The position numbers and the translations under genes were made by a program. A model generated the notes under the pieces. That model did not search any database, was not told the DNA's origin, and saw nothing but the letters and a program-made list of their open reading frames with translations. Shown here in pieces: positions 35,553-45,145 of a DNA stretch of 64,000 nt; the stretch's first letter is position 1; every line of letters starts with the position of its first letter. This DNA comes from Acinetobacter lanii (GTDB taxonomy: Bacteria; Pseudomonadota; Gammaproteobacteria; Pseudomonadales; Moraxellaceae): NCBI RefSeq assembly GCF_011578285.1, contig NZ_CP049916.1, forward strand, positions 682,001 through 746,000, read 5' to 3'.

Positions 35553-36569
35553 ATGAATCAAGAAATTATGCGTCAAACACCGCTTTGGGCTGAAAACTGG
35601 CCAATCGCTTACTCCGTGATTCAAGCGATTGTGATTTTGCTTGTTGTGGTTCTGGTAGCGGCGTTGATGTCTTTCATCGAACGTCGTCTATTGGGTCTAT
35701 GGCAAGACCGTTATGGTCCAAACCGTGTCGGTCCAGGGGGTATTTTCCAGATCGTTGCCGACATGCTGAAAATCATGTTCAAGGAAGACTGGACACCAAA
35801 GTTTGCTGACAAATTGACCTTCCGTATGGCACCAGCAGTTGCGATGGCAACTGCGGTGTTGTCATTCATGGTCATTCCTGTATCGCCTACACTCGGTGTA
35901 GCTGATATGAGCATCGGTCTATTGTTCTTTATGGCAATGGCAGGTGTGGCTGTATATGCAGTACTGTTCGGTGGTTGGTCGTCTAATAACAAATATGCGT
36001 TATTGGGTGGTCTACGTTCAGCAGCACAAACCATTTCTTATGAAGTGTTCTTGGGTATTTCATTGATGGGTGTGGTGGCAATTGCTGGCTCATTCAACAT
36101 GCGTGAAATTGTAGAAGCACAAAAAGATGTATGGTTTGTGGTTCCTCAATTCTTGGGTTTCCTGATCTTCGCGGTTGCGGGTGTTGCGGTAACGCATCGT
36201 CACCCATTTGACCAACCCGAAGCAGAACAAGAATTGGCTGAAGGTTACCATGTGGAATATGGTGGTATGAAGTGGGGGATGTTCTTCGTTGCAGAATATG
36301 TCAACGTGGTTCTGATCTCTGCATTGATTGTGACTTTATTCTTCGGTGGTTGGTTAGCACCATTCAATCTAGAAATTTCATTTATTCCACCAGCATTCTG
36401 GTTCATCATTAAAACAGCATTCTTCGTGATGATGTTTGTATTGGCACGTGGTTCTTTAATGCGTCCACGTTATGACCAAGTGATGAACTTTGGTTGGAAG
36501 ATTTGTTTGCCTTTGGCGTTGGTCAACTTGTTGGTGACTGGTGCTGTGATTCTGATGAATCAGGCCTAG
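35553..36569 (+). CDS. nuoH: NADH:quinone oxidoreductase subunit H
   Basis: This 338-residue membrane subunit has about eight helices. Conserved motifs are [26 protein letters not shown] near the N-terminus and the quinone-channel loop [27 protein letters not shown]. It connects the peripheral arm with the proton-pumping arm. It starts three bases after nuoG. Confidence 0.97.
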   Translation: MNQEIMRQTPLWAENWPIAYSVIQAIVILLVVVLVAALMSFIERRLLGLWQDRYGPNRVGPGGIFQIVADMLKIMFKEDWTPKFADKLTFRMAPAVAMATAVLSFMVIPVSPTLGVADMSIGLLFFMAMAGVAVYAVLFGGWSSNNKYALLGGLRSAAQTISYEVFLGISLMGVVAIAGSFNMREIVEAQKDVWFVVPQFLGFLIFAVAGVAVTHRHPFDQPEAEQELAEGYHVEYGGMKWGMFFVAEYVNVVLISALIVTLFFGGWLAPFNLEISFIPPAFWFIIKTAFFVMMFVLARGSLMRPRYDQVMNFGWKICLPLALVNLLVTGAVILMNQA

Positions 36570-36587
36570 GACAGCAGGGAGTACAAA

Positions 36588-37130
36588 ATGTATAAAATTC
36601 TAGCTGGATTTGGAACAATCGTACGTTCGTTGTGGATGGTGTTCAGCCATGCCACACGTAAACGTGACACGATTTTATATCCAGAAGTGAAAGCCGAAGA
36701 CATCGTACCACCTCGTTTCCGTGGTCGTATCGTGTTAACGCGTGACCCTGATGGCGAAGAGCGTTGTGTGGCATGTAACTTATGTGCCGTTGCTTGCCCA
36801 GTCGGTTGTATCTCACTACAAAAAGCAGAACACGAAGATGGTCGTTGGTATCCGGAGTTTTTCCGTATCAACTTCTCACGTTGTATTTTTTGCGGTATGT
36901 GTGAAGAAGCATGTCCAACGACTGCAATTCAGTTGACCCCAGATTTCGAATTGGGCGAATACGTTCGTCAAGACTTGGTCTATGAGAAAGAAAACTTACT
37001 CATTTCAGGTCCGGGTAAATATCCTGATTACAACTTCTATCGTGTGACCGGTATGGCTGTAGCAGGTAAAGACAAAGGTCAAGCACAACGTGAAAGTGCC
37101 CCTGTTGACGTACGGAGCTTATTACCATGA
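36588..37130 (+). CDS. nuoI: NADH:quinone oxidoreductase subunit I
   Basis: The 180-residue subunit carries two [4Fe-4S] clusters (N6a and N6b) in [15 protein letters not shown] and [15 protein letters not shown]. They pass electrons to NuoB. The N-terminal amphipathic helix would anchor it to NuoH. The stop overlaps the nuoJ start by 4 bp. Confidence 0.97.
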   Translation: MYKILAGFGTIVRSLWMVFSHATRKRDTILYPEVKAEDIVPPRFRGRIVLTRDPDGEERCVACNLCAVACPVGCISLQKAEHEDGRWYPEFFRINFSRCIFCGMCEEACPTTAIQLTPDFELGEYVRQDLVYEKENLLISGPGKYPDYNFYRVTGMAVAGKDKGQAQRESAPVDVRSLLP

Positions 37131-37657
37131 TGTGGCCATTTTATTTGATGGCACTTGTGGCCATCGTTTCTACGATTCGTGTTGTCACCAATGCGAATCC
37201 TGTACATGCTTTACTGAGCTTAATCATTTCACTGCTTGCAGTGGCGGGTATGTTTATGATCGTGGGTGCGCCGTTTGCCGGTGCGCTTGAAATCATCGTT
37301 TATGCCGGTGCGATCATGGTCTTGTTCGTCTTCGTGGTGATGATGTTGAACCTCGGTCAAGACACGGTTGAACAAGAGCGTAAATGGTTGACTTCATCGG
37401 CGTGGGCGTATCCTGCGTTGATGAGCTTCCTGATGGGCTTAACCTTGGTCTGGAGCTTTGGCTCAGACTTCAACCACTTGACTGCACCTTTAATGGGTCA
37501 GGAAGTGATTGGTCCTAAAGCGGTCGGTTATACACTCTTTACCAAGTACTTATTGTTGGTTGAAATTGCTGCGATGTTATTGCTTGGCGCTTTAGTCGCT
37601 GCATACCATCTTGGCAAACGTGAACCAAGTGCAGAAGAGGAAAAGAATAATGGGTAA
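37127..37657 (+). CDS. nuoJ: NADH:quinone oxidoreductase subunit J
   Basis: The 176-residue membrane subunit has five predicted helices, including the conserved segment [22 protein letters not shown], where the central helix contains a pi-bulge in known structures. It overlaps nuoI by 4 bp and nuoK by 8 bp, so the three are coupled. Confidence 0.96.
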   Translation: MMWPFYLMALVAIVSTIRVVTNANPVHALLSLIISLLAVAGMFMIVGAPFAGALEIIVYAGAIMVLFVFVVMMLNLGQDTVEQERKWLTSSAWAYPALMSFLMGLTLVWSFGSDFNHLTAPLMGQEVIGPKAVGYTLFTKYLLLVEIAAMLLLGALVAAYHLGKREPSAEEEKNNG

Positions 37658-37958
37658 TATCCCTTTAGAACATGGTTTGATTGTTGCAACCATTCTTTTT
37701 GCACTCGGTTTTTACGGTGTAATGGTGCGTCGCAACCTTCTGTTTATGTTGATGAGTCTAGAAGTCATGATGAATGCAGCAGCGCTTGCATTTGTATTGG
37801 TCGGTAGTGCATGGGCACAACCAGATGGCCAAATCATGTTCATTCTGATTTTAACCCTTGCAGCAGCAGAGGCTTGTATCGGTCTTGCTATCGTCCTTCA
37901 GTTCTATCATCGCTTCCATCACTTGGATGTAGATGCTGCTAGTGAGATGCGCGGATGA
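37650..37958 (+). CDS. nuoK: NADH:quinone oxidoreductase subunit K
   Basis: The 102-residue, three-helix subunit has the conserved Glu in [16 protein letters not shown] and the second Glu in [14 protein letters not shown], which belong to the proton path. The ATG at 37650 follows an AGAGGAAAAG sequence; an upstream in-frame start would give an unlikely charged leader. It overlaps nuoL by 4 bp. Confidence 0.97.
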   Translation: MGNIPLEHGLIVATILFALGFYGVMVRRNLLFMLMSLEVMMNAAALAFVLVGSAWAQPDGQIMFILILTLAAAEACIGLAIVLQFYHRFHHLDVDAASEMRG

Positions 37959-39844
37959 GTTTATTAGCATTAACAATATTATTTCCGCTGATTGGTTTTG
38001 TCCTTTTAGCGGCAGGGCGTAATAAGCTTCCTGAATCTGTAGCAGCCATTATTGGTGTAGGTGCAGTTGGTCTTTCAGCGTTATGTGCACTGATTTCAGG
38101 TCTGAAATTTGTCAATAGCGGTGCAACACAACAAGTCGATCATTTGTGGACTTGGTTCAATGTTGGTGGTTTTAACCCAGGCATTAGCTTGCACTTAGAT
38201 GGTTTGTCTTTGGTGATGCTGGGCATGATCACCGGTGTGGGTTTCCTCATTCACATCTTTGCATCATGGTACATGCGTGGTGAAGAAGACTTCGCACGTT
38301 TCTTCTCTTACTTCAACCTATTCGTGGCGAGCATGTTGCTGCTCGTTTTAGGCGATAACTTAGCGTTATTGTTCTTGGGTTGGGAAGGTGTAGGTCTGTG
38401 CTCTTACTTGCTGATTGGTTACTACTACTCAAATCCAGACAACGGTTTGGCAGCAATGAAAGCCTTCACAGTAACCCGTGTCGGTGACGTGTTCCTATTG
38501 ATCGGTTTGTTCTTGGTGTTCCAACAATTTGGTACATTGGACATTGCTTATATCGTAGAAAATGCATCGACCGTGATGACACAAAGCTCATCAATCACCA
38601 TTTGGACAGCACTGATGTTGTTCTTGGGTGCTGCAGGTAAATCAGCGCAAATTCCATTACAAACGTGGTTAGCCGATGCGATGGCAGGTCCTACACCTGT
38701 ATCTGCATTGATCCATGCTGCAACCATGGTGACAGCGGGCGTTTACTTATGCTGCCGTCTGTTCTCTGTCTTTGAAATGGCACCTGAAGTGATGGTGTTT
38801 ATCTCAATCACAGGTGCGGTGACCTTGATTGTTGCTGGTTTTGCTGCATTGGTTCAAACCGACATCAAACGTATTTTGGCTTACTCAACCATGAGTCAGC
38901 TCGGTTATATGTTTATGGCGGTGGGTGCTGAAGCATACCAAGCAGGTTTGTTCCACATGTTGGCACACGCATTCTTCAAAGCATTATTGTTCTTGTCATC
39001 AGGTGCGGTAATTCTGGCCTACCACCACGAACAAAACATTTTCAAAATGGGTGGTTTGTTCAAACATAACAAATTCTTATTTGCATGTTTCGCGATCGGT
39101 GGCGGTGCCTTGGCAGCGATTCCATTCTTAACCATCGGCTTCTTCTCTAAAGATGCGATTTTGGGTGCAGTTTGGGTTGCAGGTCAATCGGTTGCTGTGT
39201 ATGACTGTCTATACTGGACGGGTGTTGCTGGTGCATTCTTAACCTCAATCTATACCTTCCGTCTCATTTGGATCGTATTCTTTGGTAAAGAAAATACGCC
39301 GTATCACGCGATCAAAGGTGCAACCTACTGGTTACCACTTGCGATTCTTGCTGTACTTTCAACGTTCGTTGGTGCGGTATTGAAAACGCCAGTAGCGAAT
39401 ATTTTAAGTGCTGCGAAAATCCCTGCATTTGATATTCCAGAAGCACTTGAGCATGGTATGCATGCTGCTGAACATACAGCAGTCGGTATTGCGCTTGCTG
39501 GTTTAGCAGTGGGTATCGTGTTATTTGCCTTTGCTTATAAAGCAGTTCAAGGTTTTGCACGTACTTCATTGGGTTCAGGTCTTGCGAATATCTGCCGTAA
39601 TGCACTGGGTTTCGATGCCTTATACGACATCATCTTTGTTAAACCTTATTTACTTATCGCGAAGCTTTTAGGTCGTGATCCAATTGACGGCGTTTGGTTA
39701 GTTTTGCCTGCGTTGGTTAAAGGTGGTCATCGCTTTACAAGTTCACGTCAATCAGGTTCTTTGCGTGAATACGCATCAAGCATGGCTTTCGGTATTGTGG
39801 TCATCATGATGATCTTGATCCTGACTCAGGTCGTGGGGAAATAA
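37955..39844 (+). CDS. nuoL: NADH:quinone oxidoreductase subunit L
   Basis: This 629-residue antiporter-like subunit has about 16 membrane helices. Landmarks are [19 protein letters not shown], the Lys-containing [35 protein letters not shown] and the [17 protein letters not shown] segment. The C-terminal lateral helix runs along NuoM and NuoN. It is the distal proton-pumping unit of complex I. Confidence 0.97.
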   Translation: MSLLALTILFPLIGFVLLAAGRNKLPESVAAIIGVGAVGLSALCALISGLKFVNSGATQQVDHLWTWFNVGGFNPGISLHLDGLSLVMLGMITGVGFLIHIFASWYMRGEEDFARFFSYFNLFVASMLLLVLGDNLALLFLGWEGVGLCSYLLIGYYYSNPDNGLAAMKAFTVTRVGDVFLLIGLFLVFQQFGTLDIAYIVENASTVMTQSSSITIWTALMLFLGAAGKSAQIPLQTWLADAMAGPTPVSALIHAATMVTAGVYLCCRLFSVFEMAPEVMVFISITGAVTLIVAGFAALVQTDIKRILAYSTMSQLGYMFMAVGAEAYQAGLFHMLAHAFFKALLFLSSGAVILAYHHEQNIFKMGGLFKHNKFLFACFAIGGGALAAIPFLTIGFFSKDAILGAVWVAGQSVAVYDCLYWTGVAGAFLTSIYTFRLIWIVFFGKENTPYHAIKGATYWLPLAILAVLSTFVGAVLKTPVANILSAAKIPAFDIPEALEHGMHAAEHTAVGIALAGLAVGIVLFAFAYKAVQGFARTSLGSGLANICRNALGFDALYDIIFVKPYLLIAKLLGRDPIDGVWLVLPALVKGGHRFTSSRQSGSLREYASSMAFGIVVIMMILILTQVVGK

Positions 39845-39845
39845 A

Positions 39846-41462
39846 ATGGAAATCACAAACAACTGGTTTTTACCCGCGCTGATCCTTGTACCGTTCATTG
39901 CAGGTTTTGCATGTTGGTTGGTCGATAAAATTGATCAACACTTGCCACGTTACATCGCTTTAGCAGGGATGTTGGTGACTTTAGTGATCACGATTGCCTT
40001 ATGGCAATCGGGCACCTACACCTATGAATTAGGTGCACCTACACCAACATGGTCTGCCGAATTCATGGTGCCATGGATTCAAACTTTAGGTATTAACATT
40101 CACTTGGCTGTGGATGGTCTTTCACTTCTGATGGTGGGCTTAACTGCACTTTTAGGTGTATTGGCAGTCGGCTGTTCTTGGGGTGAGATTCAAAAGAATG
40201 TTGGTTTCTTCCACTTAAACCTTTTATGGTCTTTGGGTGGTGTGATCGGTGTGTTCTTAGCGATTGATATGTTCATGTTCTTCTTCTTCTGGGAGATGAT
40301 GCTTGTTCCAATCTATTTCTTGATCGCACTTTGGGGTCACAGTGGCGCAAACGGCAAATCTCGCGTTTATGCTGCAACGAAGTTCTTTATCTATACCCAA
40401 GTTGCAGGTTTGATCATGCTGATTGGTATCTTAGGTCTAGTGATCTACGGTTACCTCATGACCCAAACCATCAGCTTTAGCTACAACCATTTATTGGCGG
40501 TTGCCAATGCACTTGATGCAAATGCACAAACAGCAACGATTGCTTATGGCTTCATGATCTGCTTGTTCATTGGTTTCGCTGTGAAACTTCCAGTGTTCCC
40601 ATTGCACGGCTGGTTACCTGATGCGCATGCGCAAGCACCGACAGCAGGTTCTGTCGACTTAGCAGGTATCTTGATTAAAACTGCGGCTTACGGTTTATTA
40701 CGTTTCGTGATTCCGTTCTTCCCAGTGGCATCTGCACAGTTTGCCGATATTGCCATCATCTTCGGTTTAATTGGTATTTTCTACGGTGCGTGGTGTGCTT
40801 TCCAACAAACCGACATGAAACGTCTTTTGGCGTATACCTCTATTTCGCATATGGGCTTCGTGCTTCTTGCAATCTATGCAGGTAACATCTTAACCTTCCA
40901 AGGTTTGATGATCATGATGTTGGCACACGGTCTATCTTCAGCTGCATTGTTCATTATGTGTGGTCAAGTGTATGAACGTCTGCATACGCGTGATTTGCGT
41001 TTGATGGGTGGCTTACGTAGTCAGTTCCAATATTTACCATTCTTCTTAATGTTCTTCGTCTCTGCACTTGTGGGTATTCCAGGTCTAGGTAACTTTATTG
41101 GTGAATTCCTGATCTTGATGGGTTCATTCGGTAAATTCCCAGCGTTCACCATTCTTGCTGCGGTAAGCTTGGTGTTTGCAGGTCTTTATGGCTTGATCTT
41201 GATCCACAAAGCTTTGTTTGGTGCGCCAAATGAAGAACAAAAACAGCATTACACCAGTCCGTTAAAAGACTTAAATGCGCGTGAAGTGGTGATTCTGTTG
41301 ATCTGTGCATTCGGTCTATTGTGGTTAGGTCTATACCCACAAACATTCTTGGATGTATCTAACTCAAGCATGGCATGGTTAGCGAACAGCTACATTCCTG
41401 TACAAGAAGTTGTTGATGCTACTCAACAAGTCGTATCTCAACAAAATGTGGAGATCCAATAA
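39846..41462 (+). CDS. nuoM: NADH:quinone oxidoreductase subunit M
   Basis: This 538-residue antiporter-like subunit shows FFFFWEMMLVPIYFLIALWG with the conserved Glu, FAVKLPVFPLHGWLPDAHAQAPTAGSVDLAGIL with the pump Lys, and QTDMKRLLAYTSISHMGFV. It forms the middle proton channel. It begins one base after the nuoL stop. Confidence 0.97.
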   Translation: MEITNNWFLPALILVPFIAGFACWLVDKIDQHLPRYIALAGMLVTLVITIALWQSGTYTYELGAPTPTWSAEFMVPWIQTLGINIHLAVDGLSLLMVGLTALLGVLAVGCSWGEIQKNVGFFHLNLLWSLGGVIGVFLAIDMFMFFFFWEMMLVPIYFLIALWGHSGANGKSRVYAATKFFIYTQVAGLIMLIGILGLVIYGYLMTQTISFSYNHLLAVANALDANAQTATIAYGFMICLFIGFAVKLPVFPLHGWLPDAHAQAPTAGSVDLAGILIKTAAYGLLRFVIPFFPVASAQFADIAIIFGLIGIFYGAWCAFQQTDMKRLLAYTSISHMGFVLLAIYAGNILTFQGLMIMMLAHGLSSAALFIMCGQVYERLHTRDLRLMGGLRSQFQYLPFFLMFFVSALVGIPGLGNFIGEFLILMGSFGKFPAFTILAAVSLVFAGLYGLILIHKALFGAPNEEQKQHYTSPLKDLNAREVVILLICAFGLLWLGLYPQTFLDVSNSSMAWLANSYIPVQEVVDATQQVVSQQNVEIQ

Positions 41463-41465
41463 GTC

Positions 41466-43022
41466 ATGAACTTCACAGTCTCTTTTTCTGAGCTCATGCC
41501 ATTAGCGCCTGTAATGATCGTTGCCTTGACTGCTGTCGTGGTGATGATCCTTATCGCGATCAAACGTAATCATAATTTGATTGCGACTGTATCCGTGATT
41601 GGTTTGAACTTGGCTTTGGCAAATATTTTATTGTCATTGTTTGGTGGGGCACTGGTGCCTCACAACGTGATGAACTTGTTCATCGTTGATCCATTTTCAT
41701 TGCTTTACCAATTGATTATTTTGGTTGCAGCATTGGCTTGCTGTACGCTATCTCACGCTTATATCGATTCGTATAAAGACAATCGTGAAGAGCTTTATCT
41801 ATTAATGTTGTGCTCGGTAACGGGTGCACTGTTAATGGTGTCAAGTTCACACTTGGCGTCGTTCTTCATTAGCTTAGAGTTAATGTCGATTCCAGTTTAT
41901 GGTTTGCTTGCGTACACACATCAACGTGCGAAGTCTTTAGAAGCCGGTGTGAAATACTTGGTGCTTTCAGCAACAGCTTCGGCAATGTTGTTGATGGGTA
42001 TGGCATACATTTACTCAGTACTCGGTTCATTGTCTTTTGCGGGTCAAGTAGACGACATGTTCTGGGCAATCACCAAAACTCAAGATCCACAAATGATGAT
42101 GGCGCTTCAAGCGTACCTTCCGCAGTTGGGTGAAAAATTCACTTCTGTGTTTGGTATCTTGGGTCTTGGTTTAATTGTTGCTGCGGTGGCATTTAAATTG
42201 TCACTTGCACCATTCCATAAATGGACACCAGACGTATATGCAGGTGCGCCTGCACCAATCGCAACATTCTTAGCCACTGTTGCGAAAGTGGCAATGATTG
42301 GTTTGTTCGTACGTTACTTGTTGGCTTCAGGTGTGATTGGAATCGAGTCAATCAAAACGATTATTATCGTGATTGCTGTTCTGTCTATTCTTGTAGGTAA
42401 CTTACTTGCTGTGAAGCAAGTGAACTTGAAACGTATCTTGGCATACTCTTCAATCGCACATTTCGGTTACCTCATGCTGGGTCTAGTGAGTGCTTCATTC
42501 CTTAGCCTGACTTCTGTAAACGTGTATGTTGTAACTTATGTACTGACCACCATTGGTGCTTTCGGTACGGTGGCCTTAATGTCGAGTCCTTACAACAATG
42601 CCAACGAAGCTGAATCACTAGCGGACTACCGTGGTTTGTTCTGGCGTCGTCCAGTGTTAACTGCAACTTTAACCGTGATGATGTTGTCTTTGGCGGGTAT
42701 TCCGTTAACGGCAGGTTTCATTGGTAAGTTTGTACTGATTATGAGCGTTGTGTCTGAAGGCCATTGGTTCTTCGCTGCAATGATCATTTTAGGTTCGGGT
42801 ATTGGTCTGTACTACTACCTACGTGTGATGGTTGTGTTGTACATGACACCACCTGAAACACCACGTATTGACGCCGATAAACAATGGGGTCAAAAAGTGG
42901 GTGGTATTATGGTATTGCTTGCAGCTTTAGCGGTGTTGGTGGTGGGTGTTTACCCAGATCCAATTATTGCTTTGGCAAATCAAGCGCAATTGATCGCTCC
43001 ATTACACATTGTTCTTCAATAA
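41466..43022 (+). CDS. nuoN: NADH:quinone oxidoreductase subunit N
   Basis: This 518-residue antiporter-like subunit shows SLELMSIPVYGLLAY, FKLSLAPFHKWTPDVYAGAPAPIATFLATVAK and VNLKRILAYSSIAHFGYLM. It is the last gene of the operon and is followed by a clear terminator. It is somewhat longer than E. coli NuoN (485), mainly in loops. Confidence 0.97.
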   Translation: MNFTVSFSELMPLAPVMIVALTAVVVMILIAIKRNHNLIATVSVIGLNLALANILLSLFGGALVPHNVMNLFIVDPFSLLYQLIILVAALACCTLSHAYIDSYKDNREELYLLMLCSVTGALLMVSSSHLASFFISLELMSIPVYGLLAYTHQRAKSLEAGVKYLVLSATASAMLLMGMAYIYSVLGSLSFAGQVDDMFWAITKTQDPQMMMALQAYLPQLGEKFTSVFGILGLGLIVAAVAFKLSLAPFHKWTPDVYAGAPAPIATFLATVAKVAMIGLFVRYLLASGVIGIESIKTIIIVIAVLSILVGNLLAVKQVNLKRILAYSSIAHFGYLMLGLVSASFLSLTSVNVYVVTYVLTTIGAFGTVALMSSPYNNANEAESLADYRGLFWRRPVLTATLTVMMLSLAGIPLTAGFIGKFVLIMSVVSEGHWFFAAMIILGSGIGLYYYLRVMVVLYMTPPETPRIDADKQWGQKVGGIMVLLAALAVLVVGVYPDPIIALANQAQLIAPLHIVLQ

Positions 43023-43052
43023 TTTATAAAAATTATTGCTGTTAACAAAAAA

Positions 43053-43080
43053 AAGCCTCCATTCCTTGGAGGCTTTTCTT
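43053..43080 (+). terminator. Terminator of the nuo operon
   Basis: AAGCCTCC (43053-43060) pairs with GGAGGCTT (43068-43075) around a seven-base loop and runs into TTTTCTT. Confidence 0.9.
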
Positions 43081-43143
43081 ATTTCTTATATAAAAAACAA
43101 TTATAATAGTGGATATTTACTTTTATGCTTCAGGTGTTCTCCC

Positions 43144-43779
43144 GTGCCCATTCAAGAAATCCGTCATCCGCTTATTCGCCATAAACTTGGTTTATTACGT
43201 CGTGCAGACATCAGCACTAAGAACTTCCGTGAGCTTGCGCAAGAAGTCACCATGCTGCTCACTTATGAAGCAACCAAAGATTTACCGATGGTTGAACATG
43301 AGATTGACGGTTGGAATGGTAAAGTTCATGTTGATCGCATTGCCGGTAAAAAAATCACGGTTGTGCCGATTCTTCGTGCGGGTATTGGGATGCTCGATGG
43401 TTTCTTAAACCTAATTCCAAGTGCCAAAGTCTCTGTATTGGGTCTTGAGCGCGATGAAGAAACTTTAGAAGCACGCACTTACTATAAAAAACTCGTGCCT
43501 GATGTACAAAATCGTCTTGCGATGATCATTGATCCAATGTTGGCAACAGGTTCGTCATTGGTTGCTGCCATTGATGTACTTAAAGCAAGTGGTTGTAAAG
43601 ATATCCGTGTGATGGTACTGGTTGCTGCACCTGAAGGGATTAAACGTGTGGAAGAAGCACATCCTGATGTGGTGATTTTCACTGCTTCAATTGACCATGG
43701 TTTAAATGAGAACGGTTATATCGTGCCGGGTCTTGGCGATGCGGGTGACAAAATCTTTGGCTCAGTGCAAAAAGATTAA
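43144..43779 (+). CDS. upp: Uracil phosphoribosyltransferase
   Basis: The 211-residue enzyme converts uracil and PRPP to UMP in pyrimidine salvage. The PRPP loop is [12 protein letters not shown], and the uracil-binding C-terminus [19 protein letters not shown] is intact. The start is GTG at 43144 (encoding [16 protein letters not shown]), which gives the normal family length. A longer in-frame start at 43036 would run through the nuo terminator and is rejected. A monocistronic unit between two terminators. Confidence 0.95.
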   Translation: MPIQEIRHPLIRHKLGLLRRADISTKNFRELAQEVTMLLTYEATKDLPMVEHEIDGWNGKVHVDRIAGKKITVVPILRAGIGMLDGFLNLIPSAKVSVLGLERDEETLEARTYYKKLVPDVQNRLAMIIDPMLATGSSLVAAIDVLKASGCKDIRVMVLVAAPEGIKRVEEAHPDVVIFTASIDHGLNENGYIVPGLGDAGDKIFGSVQKD

Positions 43780-43799
43780 TTTTTGCGATTGAACAAAAA

Positions 43800-43823
43800 A
43801 GGGGCTTCACGCCTCTTTTTTTT
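43800..43823 (+). terminator. Terminator after upp
   Basis: AGGGGC-TTCAC-GCCTCT, with one G-T wobble, followed by a run of eight T. Confidence 0.8.
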
Positions 43824-43861
43824 ATAGAATAGTAAATGTGTTATTACAGTAGGAAATGTTC

Positions 43862-44158
43862 ATGAAGTTAGATTATCAATTCGGAAAAGTGATCAAATAC
43901 AATCCAGAAAAGGGCTTTGGTTTTATTTCTATGGCTGGAGAAGATGTCTTTTTTCATATTTCAGAATTTCCTGAAGGTCTAGACAAAGAGCCGAAACGTA
44001 ATGAAAAAGTAAAGTTTGTCTTGGTGGAACAAGATGACAAGTTTAAAGCCACTAAAATTGAGCGTGTTGATCCCAATCCAGCCAAAACCAAAAAGAATAA
44101 AATTATGGATCACAACAAATCGATTACCTCGGCTTTGTTGAGTAACCTACGTCGTTAA
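43862..44158 (+). CDS. Cold-shock-domain protein
   Basis: The 98-residue protein has an N-terminal cold-shock domain with RNP1-like KGFGFISM and RNP2-like VFFHISE motifs, which bind single-stranded nucleic acid. It then has a ~25-residue Lys/Asn-rich tail. The ATG at 43862 has AGGAA at correct spacing; an ATG two codons earlier is less likely. It is the first of three neighbouring cold-shock-type genes, separated by a terminator from the next. It is longer than CspA-type proteins (~70 residues). Confidence 0.85.
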   Translation: MKLDYQFGKVIKYNPEKGFGFISMAGEDVFFHISEFPEGLDKEPKRNEKVKFVLVEQDDKFKATKIERVDPNPAKTKKNKIMDHNKSITSALLSNLRR

Positions 44159-44197
44159 TATCAGCATCGTTTTTAAGTACTCATTGCGCAGTTAAAA

Positions 44198-44222
44198 AGA
44201 GACCTAAGGGTCTCTTTTTTAT
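44198..44222 (+). terminator. Terminator between cold-shock genes
   Basis: AGAGACC (44198-44204) pairs with GGTCTCT (44209-44215), followed by eight T. Confidence 0.85.
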
Positions 44223-44261
44223 ATAATAAACTCTTAAATAAAAATAGATGAGAGAGCTGTG

Positions 44262-44939
44262 ATGTTTGTTGAGGGGCAGGTTAAAAGTTATAACGCAGAA
44301 CGGGGTTTTGGTTTTATTGCTATGGGTGGCAAGAGTAAGGACTTATTTTTCCATATTAAAGATGTACCGCAGACTTAGATTCAACCACAAGTCGGTGAGC
44401 GGTTTAAATTCATGATCACGGAAGATGCAGGCAAACTCAAAGCAGATCGGATACAGCGCCTAGATGTTCAAGTGTCTAGTTCTACTTCAATTGCTATGTC
44501 AACTGCTACGTCAACGTCAACTCAAACTCCCATAGACACACCTAGAGTTCGGCATATCCCGCAGAGTCGTGCTTTAGCAAATGCTACTACACAGCGCCAT
44601 AGCGCTCAGCGTTCAGCACAAAGCAAGCCAGGTTTTCCATTGCTAAAATGGATGCTGATAATATTGATCTTTGGTGTAACCATCGCACTGTTAAAACCGA
44701 TTCTATCTGGCATTTTCCATCGCGCAGAATTACAGGCTCAACCGGTAGCAGAGCTTCAAAGATTGGCTCAAAAGCCAAAACCCGTTGAATCCTTGCCACA
44801 ATTTAAATGTGATGGACGCATTCACTGTAGCCAAATGCATTCTTATGAAGAGGCGGTATTCTTTATGAAGAACTGTCCGGGAACCAAAATGGATGGTGAT
44901 GGAGATGGTCAACCGTGTGAAAGTCAATACGGTCGCTAA
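44262..44939 (+). pseudogene. Cold-shock/excalibur-domain membrane protein with in-frame TAG
   Basis: From ATG 44262 the frame encodes a cold-shock domain start (VEGQVKSYNAERGFGFIAM, then KDLFFHIKDVPQT). It then meets TAG at 44376-44378 and continues in the same frame (IQPQVGERFKFMITEDAGKLKADRIQ) to 44939. The second part has a low-complexity Ser/Thr/Gln region, one membrane helix (WMLIILIFGVTIALLKPIL) and a C-terminal excalibur-type calcium-binding motif (DGDGDGQPCE with paired Cys). The whole would be 225 codons. A single CAG-to-TAG change explains the break. The start has a GAGAG ribosome-binding site. Reinitiation at ATG 44412 could still make the membrane/excalibur part, so loss of function is not certain. 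Confidence 0.8.
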
Positions 44940-45145
44940 TTCATTCAGGTTTTGTCGAAAGTATATGATTTTTCAAAATTTAAGTGATTTAATCGATATT
45001 TGGATTAAAGCTATACAAAAAGGCTAAAAAATGAGTAAAATAGGCAGAGGCATTTGCCTAATTTAGCTAAGTATTTAAAATAGAATAACTTTCAATAATT
45101 ATAAATAATAAATTTTAAATGCATCTCAAACCAATGGGGAATGAT

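Noticed and set aside
43036-43143. N-terminal extension of Upp to 43036
   Set aside because: It passes through the nuo terminator hairpin and would add 36 residues not found in the family.
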